In this document: positions 25,611 through 35,082 of the stretch, in pieces
Numbering within the stretch: position 1 is the first letter of the stretch
How the letters are laid out: each line of letters begins with the position of its first letter
NCBI RefSeq assembly: GCF_900104355.1
Contig: NZ_FNIY01000002.1
Location: 310,001-374,000, forward strand
Length of the DNA: 64,000 bases
Direction of reading: 5' to 3'
Origin: Phyllobacterium sp. OV277
GTDB taxonomy: Bacteria > Pseudomonadota > Alphaproteobacteria > Rhizobiales > Rhizobiaceae
Made by a program: the position numbers and the translations under genes
Notes under the pieces: generated by a model
Databases searched by the model: none
What the model saw: the letters and a program-made list of their open reading frames with translations, nothing else
Told to the model about the DNA's origin: nothing

Positions 25611-26144
25611 TCAGCGCCGGAACTTGCGCTCAAACAGCAGAACTTTTTCGCCCGTATACTCAATCTCATCAATGCGCTCAAAGCCCGTCTTTTCAGCAAC
25701 GCGAACGGAAGCGATATTCTCCGGCGAGATGATGCAGCGTGCATAATCCTGCTTGAAGAAGTCATCGCCCCAGGCAGCCGCAGCGGCGAGCGCCTCACTG
25801 GCATAGCCTTTGCCATGCGTCTCCGGCGCTAGAACCCAGCCCATTTCAGGCGTATCGCCAAAGGGCGGTTCGATGTCGCGTAGAAAATTGGCGAAGCCGA
25901 GATCGCCGATATAATGGCCGGTGGCTTTTTCCTCCACAGCCCAGAAGCCGTAGCCGTTCAAGGCCCAGAGACCGGCATATTTTAACAGACGCGCCCAGGA
26001 AAGTTCACGAGTCGAGGGCTTGCCTGTAATGAATTCATAGACGGATGGATGTGTCCACACAGTGTGCAGGGCTTCAAAATCTCCAAGGCGATGCTCTCGC
26101 AGGATAAGGCGCTCAGTTTCAACAACAGGGATGGTGGAGGTCAT
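25611..26144 (-). CDS. GNAT N-acetyltransferase (RimJ/RimL type)
   Basis: A 177-residue GNAT enzyme opening VETERLILREHRLGDFEAL, typical of the RimJ/RimL and Acetyltransf_3 group. The acetyl-CoA loop is APETHGKGYASEAL and is followed by NIASVRVAEKTGFERI. The acceptor could be a ribosomal protein N-terminus or a small amine; the sequence does not say. It is a single gene, convergent with the VOC gene. Confidence 0.88.
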   Translation of the reverse strand: MTSTIPVVETERLILREHRLGDFEALHTVWTHPSVYEFITGKPSTRELSWARLLKYAGLWALNGYGFWAVEEKATGHYIGDLGFANFLRDIEPPFGDTPEMGWVLAPETHGKGYASEALAAAAAWGDDFFKQDYARCIISPENIASVRVAEKTGFERIDEIEYTGEKVLLFERKFRR

Positions 26145-26226
26145 ACGGAATCCATTTGAAATCTTTGCATGACTTTTTGACGGCTGTTGCGCGCAGTGTC
26201 AAATGGCTAATTGTATAAGCACAGGC

Positions 26227-26739
26227 TTACAGATATTTGATCAGCACTGCGTTTGCATGACGCTCATCTTCAAGCGCAAAATCAACCGTGCCAATTCTCT
26301 CGAACGCCCTTGTTTCATAGAATGTTCGCGCGCGATGGTTCTCAAGATTGACCATAAGGAAAACCTCATTCCAGCCCTTGGCACGGCTGTGATCCATTGC
26401 CGCCTGCAACAGGGCACTGCCTACACCGTGACCGGAAAAATGCTCTTGAACATAGAGCGTTTCAATTTCGACGCTCTCAAGCCGACGCACCGGACAGATG
26501 GCGCGATATGCAATCTTCGCATAGCCGACGAGACAGGCATCGACCTCGCATACAAGCAGCTGTTTTGCGCCATTCGCGATCTCTGCGGCCAGTTTTTTCT
26601 CGGTAAATGCAGCAAAGACGTAACGGGAGAGTGTATTGCGCAAACCGGCCTTGGCATAGGTGTGCAGCCAGACCTGAGTGGATAGGGCCGCAAGATTGAG
26701 CGCGTCATCAGCCTTGGCCGTTCTGATATGGAAAGTCAT
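26227..26739 (-). CDS. GNAT N-acetyltransferase
   Basis: A 170-residue GNAT protein: FHIRTAKADDALNLAAL, the core EIETLYVQEHFSGHGVGSAL with the Q/R-x-x-G-x-G/A acetyl-CoA loop (here HFSGHGVG), and NHRARTFYETRAFE. The start at 26739 overlaps the coaBC stop by four bases (ATGA), so it is translationally coupled to coaBC. A longer upstream start would overlap coaBC. Substrate unknown. Confidence 0.87.
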   Translation of the reverse strand: MTFHIRTAKADDALNLAALSTQVWLHTYAKAGLRNTLSRYVFAAFTEKKLAAEIANGAKQLLVCEVDACLVGYAKIAYRAICPVRRLESVEIETLYVQEHFSGHGVGSALLQAAMDHSRAKGWNEVFLMVNLENHRARTFYETRAFERIGTVDFALEDERHANAVLIKYL

Positions 26740-28154
26740 ACTTCGATGGTCCGCAATGCCGCAGCAATACGGGCTGCCAAGCGTTCCGCCACCTCTTCCT
26801 TGCTCATATCGGGCCATTCCTCGATGCCTGAGCGCGTAACGATACGCACCGCATTGCGGTCACCGCCCATCACACCGGTCGTGTGGCTGACATCATTGGC
26901 AACAATCCAATCTGCGCCCTTATTGTCGAGCTTCTTGCGGGCATTGGCGAGCAGATCCTGTGTTTCGGCAGCAAAGCCAACCACGAGGCGCGGACGCTGC
27001 TTGTTATGCCCGACACCGGCGAGAATATCGGGGTTCTCCACCATTTGCAGCGCTGGGGCAGTCTCGCCCGGCTGCTTCTTGATCTTCTCGCCTGCCTCGT
27101 TCGCGGTGCGCCAGTCGGCAACTGCGGCAACCATCACTGCCGCGTCAGCGGGTAAAAGCTGTTCCACGGCATCGCGCATTTCACGGGCCGACTCCACATG
27201 CACCACCGAGACGCCCTCGGGATCGGGAATCGTAACCGGCCCGGAGACCAGATGCACCGTTGCACCCAGCTGCGCCAATGCGGCGGCTATGGCATGGCCC
27301 TGCTTGCCCGAGGAGCGGTTGGCGATATAACGCACGGGATCAATGGGTTCATGCGTCGGGCCTGACGTCATGACAATGGTTTTGCCGGAAAGCGGTTTTG
27401 GTCGGCGATCCAGCAACTTTTCAATTGCTGCGACAATCTCCAGCGGTTCCGCCATGCGGCCCGCACCGCTCTCGCCACTTTCGGCCATCTCGCCACTGTT
27501 CGGCCCGACAAACCAGATGCCATCTTTCGCAAGGGTTGCGCGGTTGCGCCTGGTTGCGGGATGGTTCCACATTCTTGGATTCATGGCCGGGGCGATGAGT
27601 ACCGGCTTATCCGTCGCCATCAGCACGGCCGAGGCGAGATCATTGGCAAGGCCATTTGCCATCTTTGCCATCAGGTCAGCCGTGGCGGGGGCGACGACAA
27701 TCAGGTCCGCCTCACGCGACAGGCGGATATGCCCGATATCATGCTCGTCCTCACGGGAAAACAGCTCGGTAAACACCTTGTCTGCCGCAAGCGCACCAAC
27801 AGAGAGCGGCGTAACAAACTCTTCCGCTGCCTTGGTCAGGACAGGACGCACATGTGCACCGCGCTCACGCAATCGCCGGATGAGATCAAGACATTTATAG
27901 GCCGCTATGCCGCCACCAATGATCAGAAGAATATCGCGCCCGGCGAGAAACTGAGCCGGGTTTTTCTTACCCTCCCCCTTGAACAAAGGGGCGGACCGCA
28001 GATGCGAGACGGGGGAAGATAAGGCAACATCATGCGTCATTTCACCAAGAAGAAGGCGCACTTCCTCCTCCATGGAACGACCATGGGCAGCGGCGCGCAG
28101 CCGCAACTTTTCTTTGGTGGCATCATCAAGGTTGCGAATGGTAATGCTGGCCAT
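26736..28154 (-). CDS. coaBC: CoaBC with an N-terminal ribbon-helix-helix domain
   Basis: A 472-residue protein. Residues 1-40 (MASITIRNLDDATKEKLRLR... EEEVRLLLGEM) match FitA-type ribbon-helix-helix antitoxins. A linker of about 30 residues follows (SSPVSHLRSAPLFKGEGKK), then complete CoaBC. The CoaC half has GGGIAAYK and PAMNPRMW and decarboxylates phosphopantothenoylcysteine. The CoaB half has MTSGPTHEPIDPVRYIANRS and AVADWR and joins cysteine to phosphopantothenate. Both act in coenzyme A synthesis. The start follows GGAG. The DNA-binding-type N-terminus is unusual for this housekeeping enzyme. Confidence 0.93.
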   Translation of the reverse strand: MASITIRNLDDATKEKLRLRAAAHGRSMEEEVRLLLGEMTHDVALSSPVSHLRSAPLFKGEGKKNPAQFLAGRDILLIIGGGIAAYKCLDLIRRLRERGAHVRPVLTKAAEEFVTPLSVGALAADKVFTELFSREDEHDIGHIRLSREADLIVVAPATADLMAKMANGLANDLASAVLMATDKPVLIAPAMNPRMWNHPATRRNRATLAKDGIWFVGPNSGEMAESGESGAGRMAEPLEIVAAIEKLLDRRPKPLSGKTIVMTSGPTHEPIDPVRYIANRSSGKQGHAIAAALAQLGATVHLVSGPVTIPDPEGVSVVHVESAREMRDAVEQLLPADAAVMVAAVADWRTANEAGEKIKKQPGETAPALQMVENPDILAGVGHNKQRPRLVVGFAAETQDLLANARKKLDNKGADWIVANDVSHTTGVMGGDRNAVRIVTRSGIEEWPDMSKEEVAERLAARIAAALRTIEV

Positions 28155-28222
28155 ATGATTGCACTCCAGAGAAGAAGACTGCATGTAATGCAATCATTGC
28201 AATCATATTAGCGCAGATTTAC

Positions 28223-29800
28223 TCAAAAAAGAAGCGCGTAAGTGATGATGACAAGGCAGGTTGCAATCACCCAAAGCGCAACACGACCAGACCGGGTGTG
28301 CCGGGCTTCGGCTTTGCCGATGGCTTTTGCAGTCTCATCATCGAAGCGGAAGCCCTGTTCTGCCATCCGGTCCATTTCCTTGGACAGGCGATCCGCACGC
28401 GCAACGAGTTCCGGTGCCTGCCGGGCAAGATGCAGCATTGCCCCAACACCTTCGCGCGCATCGGCAAGGATACCTTGCGGGCCGAGATTGCGGCGAATCC
28501 ATTCACCGACAACAGGCTCCGAGGCCTTCCACATATTGAAATGCGGATCGAGCGTGCGGGAGACACCTTCCACCACAACCATGGTTTTTTGCAGCATGAC
28601 AAGCTCGGGCCGCGTTTCCATGTCGAAAAGCTCGGTGACCTCGAACAGCAAAGTCAGCAGCTTGGCCATGGAAATGGTTTCAGCCGGCTGGCCGTGGATC
28701 GGCTCACCAATGGCGCGGATTGCCTGGGCAAAGCTAGCCACATCGTGGTGATGCGGCACATAACCCGCCTCAAAATGCACTTCAGCCACACGGACATAGT
28801 CGCGGGTGATGAAGCCATAAAGGATTTCCGCAAGGAACCGCCGCTCCTTTTTGCCAAGCCGCCCGGTAATGCCAAAATCCACCGCAACAATATGGCCCTT
28901 GTCGTCAACAAACATATTGCCGGGATGCATGTCTGCATGGAAAAACCCGTCCCGCAGCGTGTGGCGCAGAAAAGACTGGATTAACGTTTCGGCGAGACCA
29001 ACGAGATTATAGCCCGCAGCGCGCAAGCCCTCGATATCCGACATCTTGATGCCGTCAATCCACTCAAGCGTCAGCACATCGCGTCCGGTGCGCTCCCAAT
29101 CAACAGTTGGCACGCGAAAACCCGGATCATTCTTGGTGTTTTCGCCGATCTCCGAAAGGGCCGCCGCTTCCAGCCGCAAATCCATTTCAATGCGTGTGGT
29201 CTGTGCGAGGGTGCGTGTCACTTCAATGGGACGCAGGCGGCGTGTGGCGGGAACATAACGTTCCTGCCATTGCGCCACCATGAAGAAGCTTTCCAGATCA
29301 TTGTTGAAACGTTGACGTACGCCAGGCCGCACAACCTTGACCGCGACCTTATGGTCTTCGCCATTCACCTTGACGTAGGCAGGGTGAACCTGCGCAATCG
29401 ACGCGGCGGCTATTGGTTCACCGAGGCTTACATAGAGATCATTGACTGAACGGCCAAGCGAGCCTTCAATGGCCTTTACCGATGCTTCCATCGGGAAAAA
29501 ATCAAGCTGGTCCTGCAGAAGCGCCAGATCATCGGCTACTTCGGTGCCGACAACATCGGGCCGTGTCGCCAGAAACTGGCCGAGCTTCACATAGGACGGT
29601 CCAAGCTTGTTGATCGCCCGCGACATGCGCTCCGACCGGCGGGCCGTGCGGGCACGCCGCCGTGCCAGAAGCCCCGCCACACGATGACCGAATGCCGGAA
29701 GGCCGCTCAGCCCTTCAGCTGGCAAAGCGGAGATAACGCCTTCGCGCGTCATGATCCATCCGGCCCGGATCAGGCGAAATACTGCTGCAAACTTACTCAT
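28223..29800 (-). CDS. ubiB: ABC1/UbiB-family ubiquinone synthesis protein
   Basis: A 525-residue atypical kinase-like protein. It has the KxGQ motif (KLGQFLATRPD), AAASIAQVH in place of a glycine loop, VAVKVVRPG, FHADMHPGNM and VDFG. Two C-terminal hydrophobic segments (VALWVIATCLVIITYALLF) anchor it to the membrane. UbiB supports ubiquinone synthesis, probably by using ATP to extract lipid precursors. It starts eight bases after the ubiE stop, the usual ubiE-ubiB order. Confidence 0.95.
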   Translation of the reverse strand: MSKFAAVFRLIRAGWIMTREGVISALPAEGLSGLPAFGHRVAGLLARRRARTARRSERMSRAINKLGPSYVKLGQFLATRPDVVGTEVADDLALLQDQLDFFPMEASVKAIEGSLGRSVNDLYVSLGEPIAAASIAQVHPAYVKVNGEDHKVAVKVVRPGVRQRFNNDLESFFMVAQWQERYVPATRRLRPIEVTRTLAQTTRIEMDLRLEAAALSEIGENTKNDPGFRVPTVDWERTGRDVLTLEWIDGIKMSDIEGLRAAGYNLVGLAETLIQSFLRHTLRDGFFHADMHPGNMFVDDKGHIVAVDFGITGRLGKKERRFLAEILYGFITRDYVRVAEVHFEAGYVPHHHDVASFAQAIRAIGEPIHGQPAETISMAKLLTLLFEVTELFDMETRPELVMLQKTMVVVEGVSRTLDPHFNMWKASEPVVGEWIRRNLGPQGILADAREGVGAMLHLARQAPELVARADRLSKEMDRMAEQGFRFDDETAKAIGKAEARHTRSGRVALWVIATCLVIITYALLF

Positions 29801-29808
29801 TCAGAACG

Positions 29809-30585
29809 TCACAACTTCCAGCCGGAATGCAGGGCAGCAATACCGCCGGTAAAATTGCGCCAGCTGACGCGCTCGAAACCTGCTGTGCGGATCATCTCGG
29901 CGAAATCCGCCTGCCGGGGAAATTTACGAATGGACTCAACCAGATACTGATAGGAATCCGCATCGCCCGTGACAGCCTTGCCGATTTTCGGAATGGCATT
30001 GAACGACCAGGCATCATAAATCTTGTCAAGAACCGGCAATTCAACCTCAGAAAATTCAAGACAAAGGAATCGCCCGCCCGGCTTCAGGACGCGGTAAGCT
30101 TCGGCCAAAGCATAATCAATACGCGGCACGTTGCGAATGCCGAAAGCGATTGTATAGGCGTCAAAGCTCGCGTCCTCGAAAGGCAGTTCTTCCGCATTTG
30201 CTTCGACAAACTCCGTGTTGTCGGCAAGGCCCTGCTTTTCGGCGCGGTCGCGGCCAACGCCCAGCATGGATCCGTTGATATCAAGAACAGTCGCATGGGC
30301 ATTGCGATTTGAAGCCTCGACGATGCGGAATGCGATATCACCGGTGCCACCGGCCACATCAAGCACTTTCCAGTTTGATGTTTTGGATGGCGCGAGCCAT
30401 GCGATCATCGAATCTTTCCAGACACGGTGCAGACCGCCGGACATCAGATCATTCATCACATCGTAGCGTTTGGCGACGCGATGAAACACGTCATTGACGC
30501 GTGTCTGCTTTTCTCCGTCGCCGACATCCTGAAAACCGAAGGATGTTTCCATGCCGCCATGGGCACCGGTGCGTTGCTGGCTCAT
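29809..30585 (-). CDS. ubiE: Ubiquinone/menaquinone methyltransferase UbiE
   Basis: A 258-residue SAM-dependent methyltransferase. The SAM loop is [10 protein letters not shown]; the UbiE signatures are [45 protein letters not shown] and the C-terminal [18 protein letters not shown]. It C-methylates the quinone ring. The ATG at 30585 is chosen because AGGTAG lies close upstream. It is cotranscribed with ubiB and probably coaBC, and divergent from add. Confidence 0.96.
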   Translation of the reverse strand: MSQQRTGAHGGMETSFGFQDVGDGEKQTRVNDVFHRVAKRYDVMNDLMSGGLHRVWKDSMIAWLAPSKTSNWKVLDVAGGTGDIAFRIVEASNRNAHATVLDINGSMLGVGRDRAEKQGLADNTEFVEANAEELPFEDASFDAYTIAFGIRNVPRIDYALAEAYRVLKPGGRFLCLEFSEVELPVLDKIYDAWSFNAIPKIGKAVTGDADSYQYLVESIRKFPRQADFAEMIRTAGFERVSWRNFTGGIAALHSGWKL

Positions 30586-30701
30586 TGTGCTACCTGCTGA
30601 TCTCTTTTGCGGCGGGAGCATAGAAGATTGAAACGCAGAAGGCTATTGTCTGTTGCGCGATGAAGCGACGCGCGGCGAAATTTGTTGAATGGAGACCGCC
30701 T

Positions 30702-31685
30702 ATGGTGCTGAAAGCCGAACTGCATTGTCATGTCGAAGGCGCCGCCTCGCCTGCCCTTGTCGAGAAAAAAGCCGCCAAATACGGCGCTGATGTTTCGGCC
30801 TTTATTATCGATGGCAAGTTTGTCTGGCACGACTTTACGTCCTTTCTGCGCGCTTATGATCAGGCATCCGCGTTGTTTCGCACGGAAGAGGACTATGCGG
30901 ACTTGACCGAGGACTACCTGCTGTCGCTCGCCAAACAGGATGCGATCTATTCGGAAGTGTTCATCTCCACGGATCATGCCATCAGTGCCGGTCTGTCCCC
31001 TCGCGCCTATATCGAAGGGCTGGCGGAAGGTATGCGCCGCGCCAAAGCAGCCACCGGCATCGAATCACGGATGATCGCCACGGGCCTGCGGCATAAGGGG
31101 CCTGATGCTGTGATGCAGGCGGCAAATTATATCGCCGAGAACCCGCATCCGCTTGTAACAGGCTTTGGCATGGCGGGCGATGAGCGCATGCATCACCCCG
31201 AAGATTTCGCCAGGGCATTTAATGTTGCGCGCGATGCGGGGCTGGGGATCACCGTGCATGCGGGCGAACTCTCCGGATGGGAAAGTGTTGCCAGTGCGCT
31301 TGATGCTCTGAAGCCATCGCGTATCGGCCATGGTGTGCGGGCCATCGAGAATCCGGATCTGGTGCGGCGGCTGGCAGACGAACAAATTCTGCTGGAATGC
31401 TGCCCCGGATCGAATATTTCCCTGCAGGTTTACCCGGATTTCCCCTCCCATCCCTTTCCGGTTTTGGCCAAGGCGGGGGTGCCCGTAACGCTCAATTCTG
31501 ACGATCCACCCTATTTCCATACGGACCTGACCCGGGAATATGAAATCGCCGCTGAGTTTTTCGGTTGTGATGATGAGACCCTGACTGAGATCACCAGAAC
31601 GGCATTGAAAGCTGCCTATATCGACGAAACCACGCGAAACAGCCTGCTTGAACGCTTAAATACCGACAAAACTGTTAGTGCCTGA
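30702..31685 (+). CDS. add: Adenosine deaminase
   Basis: A 327-residue TIM-barrel deaminase with the zinc motifs AELHCHVEGA, the catalytic HAGE (ITVHAGELSGW), RIGHGVRA and the SDDPPYF aspartates. It converts adenosine to inosine for salvage. The start at 30702 follows GGAG; an ATG at 30660 would add an unconserved leader. It sits upstream of upp, facing the punA-deoA-cdd operon, so purine and pyrimidine salvage are grouped here. Confidence 0.93.
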   Translation: MVLKAELHCHVEGAASPALVEKKAAKYGADVSAFIIDGKFVWHDFTSFLRAYDQASALFRTEEDYADLTEDYLLSLAKQDAIYSEVFISTDHAISAGLSPRAYIEGLAEGMRRAKAATGIESRMIATGLRHKGPDAVMQAANYIAENPHPLVTGFGMAGDERMHHPEDFARAFNVARDAGLGITVHAGELSGWESVASALDALKPSRIGHGVRAIENPDLVRRLADEQILLECCPGSNISLQVYPDFPSHPFPVLAKAGVPVTLNSDDPPYFHTDLTREYEIAAEFFGCDDETLTEITRTALKAAYIDETTRNSLLERLNTDKTVSA

Positions 31686-31752
31686 GTCACAGACTTTGCG
31701 GGATCGGTTGCAAGCCGTTAAGGTCGGATAAAATTTGAGTAGGAGTTTTCCC

Positions 31753-32379
31753 ATGGGCGTTACGATCGTTTCCCACCCGCTTGTTCAGCACAAGCTTACC
31801 ATCATGCGCGACAAGGATACGTCCACGGCCGGCTTCCGGCGGTTGCTCAAAGAGATTTCGCTGCTGCTCTGCTATGAGGTGACGCGCGATCTGGAATTGA
31901 CCACAATCAAGATCCAGACGCCGATGATGGAAATGGAAGCGCCAGTGCTTGAGGGCAAAAAGCTGGTTTTCGCCTCCATCCTGCGGGCGGGTAATGGCCT
32001 GCTGGAGGGCATGCTTGATCTGGTGCCCGCAGCGCGTGTCGCGCATATTGGCCTCTACCGCGATCATGACACGTTGCAGCCGGTGGAATATTACTTCAAG
32101 GCGCCTGAGGATATCGTCAACCGGTTGATCATCGTGGTTGACCCAATGCTGGCAACTGCCAATTCAGCCATTGCGGCAATCCAGAAGCTGAAGGATCGCG
32201 GCGCTACAAACATTCGCTTCCTCTGCCTGCTTGCTGCGCCTGAAGGCATAGAGCGCTTCACCAAAGCCCACCCTGATGTGCCTGTATTCACGGCTGCCAT
32301 CGACAGCCATCTGAATGAAAAGGGTTATATCATGCCGGGGCTTGGCGATGCCGGTGACCGGATGTACGGCACGAAGTAA
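31753..32379 (+). CDS. upp: Uracil phosphoribosyltransferase
   Basis: A 208-residue type I PRTase. The PRPP loop is [30 protein letters not shown] precedes it, and the uracil-binding C-terminus is [17 protein letters not shown]. It makes UMP from uracil. The start at 31753 follows AGGAG; a TTG 18 bases earlier is not needed. It lies 67 bp after add and converges on deoA across a palindromic repeat. Confidence 0.96.
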   Translation: MGVTIVSHPLVQHKLTIMRDKDTSTAGFRRLLKEISLLLCYEVTRDLELTTIKIQTPMMEMEAPVLEGKKLVFASILRAGNGLLEGMLDLVPAARVAHIGLYRDHDTLQPVEYYFKAPEDIVNRLIIVVDPMLATANSAIAAIQKLKDRGATNIRFLCLLAAPEGIERFTKAHPDVPVFTAAIDSHLNEKGYIMPGLGDAGDRMYGTK

Positions 32380-32393
32380 GTTTGCATCATTAT

Positions 32394-32547
32394 TGCATGA
32401 ACATCGTGCGTGGTTCGACAAGCGCACCATGAGGGAGAGTGAGGATGCAACGCTAATCGCCTACGTTGCAGAATGAAATGCCCCTCATCCTGAGCTTGTC
32501 GAAGGGCCTCATGGTGAGCTTGTTGAACCACGCACGATGTTCATGCA
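32394..32547. repeat. Inverted-repeat element between upp and deoA
   Basis: Arms at 32394-32434 and 32507-32547 are 41 bp with two mismatches, and share the core of the element at 5563-5696. An additional inner segment (ctcatcctgagcttgtcgaagg, 32484-32505) repeats the arm sequence in diverged form. It fills the gap between two convergent genes and may serve as a bidirectional terminator. Confidence 0.88.
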
Positions 32548-32556
32548 AGGTGCTTT

Positions 32557-33873
32557 TTACCCACCAATGCGTCTTAGAATAGGTTTGATAGTCCTCGGCT
32601 TGCGGTCAGAAAAACCGTAAGCACCGAGGATCGCGCGGGCGGCGGTCTGTGCATCTGTTTCACCTCGGGCATGGATAAGGGCAATAGTATCGCCCTGTTC
32701 CATGCGCGCACCGATCGGCTGCAGGGCCGTGATACCAACCGCGTGATCAATCGGGTCCTGCGGGCGAATGCGCCCTCCGCCGAGCGTGACAACGGCAACA
32801 CCAATCGCGCGGGTTTCTACCGATGACACATATCCTGTTTGCGGGGCTTTCACTTCCAATGTCACCGGCGCAACCGGCAGATAATGCCGGGCGCGCGATA
32901 CGAAATCTGCCGGACCGCCAAGCCCTGTGACCATGCGGCCAAAGACTTCCGCTGCCTTGCCCGAGTTTAGTGCTTCCGTTGCCATATCCATCGCGGTTTT
33001 TGGGTTTGCAGCGAGCTTTGCCGAAACCAGCATTTCGGCGACCAGCGCCAGTGTTACTGCTTCAAGGCGGGAATCGCGGAGATCGCCGGTCAGGAAGTCG
33101 ACTGCGTTCTGCACTTCGACGGCATTGCCCGCAGCCAGTGCCAGCGGCTCGTTCATGTCGGTAAGCAGAGCAGTCGTCGTCAGCCCGGCACCGCTGGCAA
33201 CTGCAACAATGCTCTCGGCCAGAGCCACCGCATCGCGGCTGCGCGCCATGAATGCGCCATTGCCGGATTTCACATCGAGCACCAGTGCATTAAGCCCTGC
33301 AGATAATTTCTTCGACAGGATAGAGGCGGTGATCAACGGAATGGATTCCACCGTCGCTGTAACATCGCGGATGGAATAGAATCGCTTATCAGCAGGTGCG
33401 AGATTGGCGGTCTGGCCGATAATGGCACAGCCAACCTCATGCACGACTTTGCGAAACAGCGCATTGTCGGGCTGGCTGCGATAGCCCGGGATCGAATCCA
33501 TCTTGTCGAGCGTGCCGCCCGTATGGCCAAGGCCACGTCCGGAGATCATCGGCACATAGGCACCGCATGCGGCGGCAATGGGGGCGAGCATCAGCGAGAC
33601 ATTATCGCCGACACCGCCGGTGGAATGTTTGTCGACAGCGGGACCCGGCAAATCCGACCAATCGAGAATGTCGCCGGAATCACGCATGGCAAGGGTCAAG
33701 GCAACCGCCTCATCACGCTTCATACCGTTAAAGAATACCGCCATGGCGAAGGCAGCAACCTGGCCTTCGGTGATGGCACCTGAACTCATCGCGTTGACAA
33801 AAGCCGTGATATCCGCAGCGTCGAGCGCATGACCGTCGCGTTTGCGACGAATGATTTCCTGAGGCAGCAACAT
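32557..33873 (-). CDS. deoA: Thymidine phosphorylase
   Basis: A 438-residue enzyme of normal length. It has KHSTGGVGDNVSL, the glycosyltransferase family 3 phosphate loop, SGRGLGHTGGTLDKMD, and KKLSAGLNALVLDVKSGNGAFM. It splits thymidine or deoxyuridine to base and deoxyribose-1-phosphate. It is the last gene of the nucleoside operon and starts three bases after the punA stop. Confidence 0.96.
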   Translation of the reverse strand: MLLPQEIIRRKRDGHALDAADITAFVNAMSSGAITEGQVAAFAMAVFFNGMKRDEAVALTLAMRDSGDILDWSDLPGPAVDKHSTGGVGDNVSLMLAPIAAACGAYVPMISGRGLGHTGGTLDKMDSIPGYRSQPDNALFRKVVHEVGCAIIGQTANLAPADKRFYSIRDVTATVESIPLITASILSKKLSAGLNALVLDVKSGNGAFMARSRDAVALAESIVAVASGAGLTTTALLTDMNEPLALAAGNAVEVQNAVDFLTGDLRDSRLEAVTLALVAEMLVSAKLAANPKTAMDMATEALNSGKAAEVFGRMVTGLGGPADFVSRARHYLPVAPVTLEVKAPQTGYVSSVETRAIGVAVVTLGGGRIRPQDPIDHAVGITALQPIGARMEQGDTIALIHARGETDAQTAARAILGAYGFSDRKPRTIKPILRRIGG

Positions 33874-33876
33874 GAT

Positions 33877-34677
33877 CTAGCCGATCTCCCGAACCAGCGC
33901 CCGGATGATTTTCTGCAGGCGTGCACCGCCCTTCGGCGCAACATCCTTGGTCTCTTCATGTGAGAGCTCTGCCCCCGTCATACCAGCCCCGTAATTGGTA
34001 ATTACCGAACAGGCCGCAACGCGCAGACCAAAGAAGCGCGCCAGAATAACCTCCGGCACGGTGGACATGCCCACCGCATCGGCACCAAGCGTGCGTGCCA
34101 TGCGGATTTCCGCCGGTGTTTCGAATGACGGGCCGGAGAACCACATATAGACACCCATCGGCAGCTTTTCGCCGACTTCCCCCGCAGCAATGACAAAGGC
34201 GTCCTTGAGTTTTTTGTCATAGGCAGCCGTCATGCCGACAAAACGCTGGTCCGAAGCCTCGCCGATCAAGGGATTGAGCCCGGAATAATTGATGTGATCG
34301 TCAATCAGCATGACACTGCCGGGCGCCAGATCATGACGCACTGAACCAGCGGCATTGGTCAGAACAAGCATTTCAATGCCAAGATCCGCCAGCGCCGCCA
34401 TAACAGGGCGCATAACCGCGGCATCGCCCATTTCATAATAATGGGCGCGGCCAGCCAGCATCAGCACAGGCTTGCCGGAAAGATATCCTGCAACCACTTC
34501 ACCCGCATGGCCGGAAACACCACTATGGGGGAAGCCAGGCAAATCCGCATAGGGAATCCGGATAGCATCATCGACCGCATCAACAAGCGATCCAAGACCC
34601 GAGCCGAGGACCATTGCCACACGCGGCGCAAGGCCTTTCAATTTGTGGATGAGTGCTCCCGTGGCAGGCGCGATCAT
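33877..34677 (-). CDS. punA: Purine-nucleoside phosphorylase (trimeric type)
   Basis: A 266-residue PNP of the PNP/MTAP family: VLGSGLG near the start, GRAHYYE, VLTNAAGS, and MSTVPEVILARFFGLRVAACSVITNYGAG. The Ser, His and Asn placement is that of the trimeric inosine/guanosine enzyme rather than hexameric DeoD. It cleaves purine nucleosides with phosphate. Its start overlaps the cdd stop by four bases, so the two are coupled. Confidence 0.94.
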   Translation of the reverse strand: MIAPATGALIHKLKGLAPRVAMVLGSGLGSLVDAVDDAIRIPYADLPGFPHSGVSGHAGEVVAGYLSGKPVLMLAGRAHYYEMGDAAVMRPVMAALADLGIEMLVLTNAAGSVRHDLAPGSVMLIDDHINYSGLNPLIGEASDQRFVGMTAAYDKKLKDAFVIAAGEVGEKLPMGVYMWFSGPSFETPAEIRMARTLGADAVGMSTVPEVILARFFGLRVAACSVITNYGAGMTGAELSHEETKDVAPKGGARLQKIIRALVREIG

Positions 34678-35081
34678 GCGGCGTTCCCTTTGCCAAGGAC
34701 TTCCGCTTCGAAGCCATAGGGGAAAATGTCCCGCATGGTCAGCGTTTCGACAATGCCATCATTGTCACAAAGATGCAGGCGTGTATCGGGTCCGGCAAAT
34801 TCGGCAAGCCGCTGGCGGCAGCCGCCGCAAGGGGTGCATTTTGCCTTCTTTTCCGCAACCACAACGATGTCTGTGATTGTACCGCCGCCGCCCATGACAA
34901 AATGCGACAGGGTTGTCGTTTCGGCGCACCAACCTTCCGGGTAGGAAATGACTTCAATGTTGCAACCGGAATAAATGCGGCCATCGCTGGTGCGCACCGC
35001 TGCACCCACCGGGAACTGCGAATAGGGCGCATGCGCTTTCTGCATTGCTGCAAATGCCGCGTCGAACAGGTCTTTACTCAT
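34674..35081 (-). CDS. cdd: Cytidine deaminase
   Basis: A 135-residue homotetrameric-type deaminase. The zinc ligands and catalytic Glu are Cys52-x-Glu54 (WCAETT) and Cys85/Cys88 (PCGGCR), with GCNIE upstream. It turns cytidine and deoxycytidine into uridine forms, which deoA can then use. It starts one base after the permease stop at 35083. Confidence 0.95.
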   Translation of the reverse strand: MSKDLFDAAFAAMQKAHAPYSQFPVGAAVRTSDGRIYSGCNIEVISYPEGWCAETTTLSHFVMGGGGTITDIVVVAEKKAKCTPCGGCRQRLAEFAGPDTRLHLCDNDGIVETLTMRDIFPYGFEAEVLGKGNAA

Positions 35082-35082
35082 T

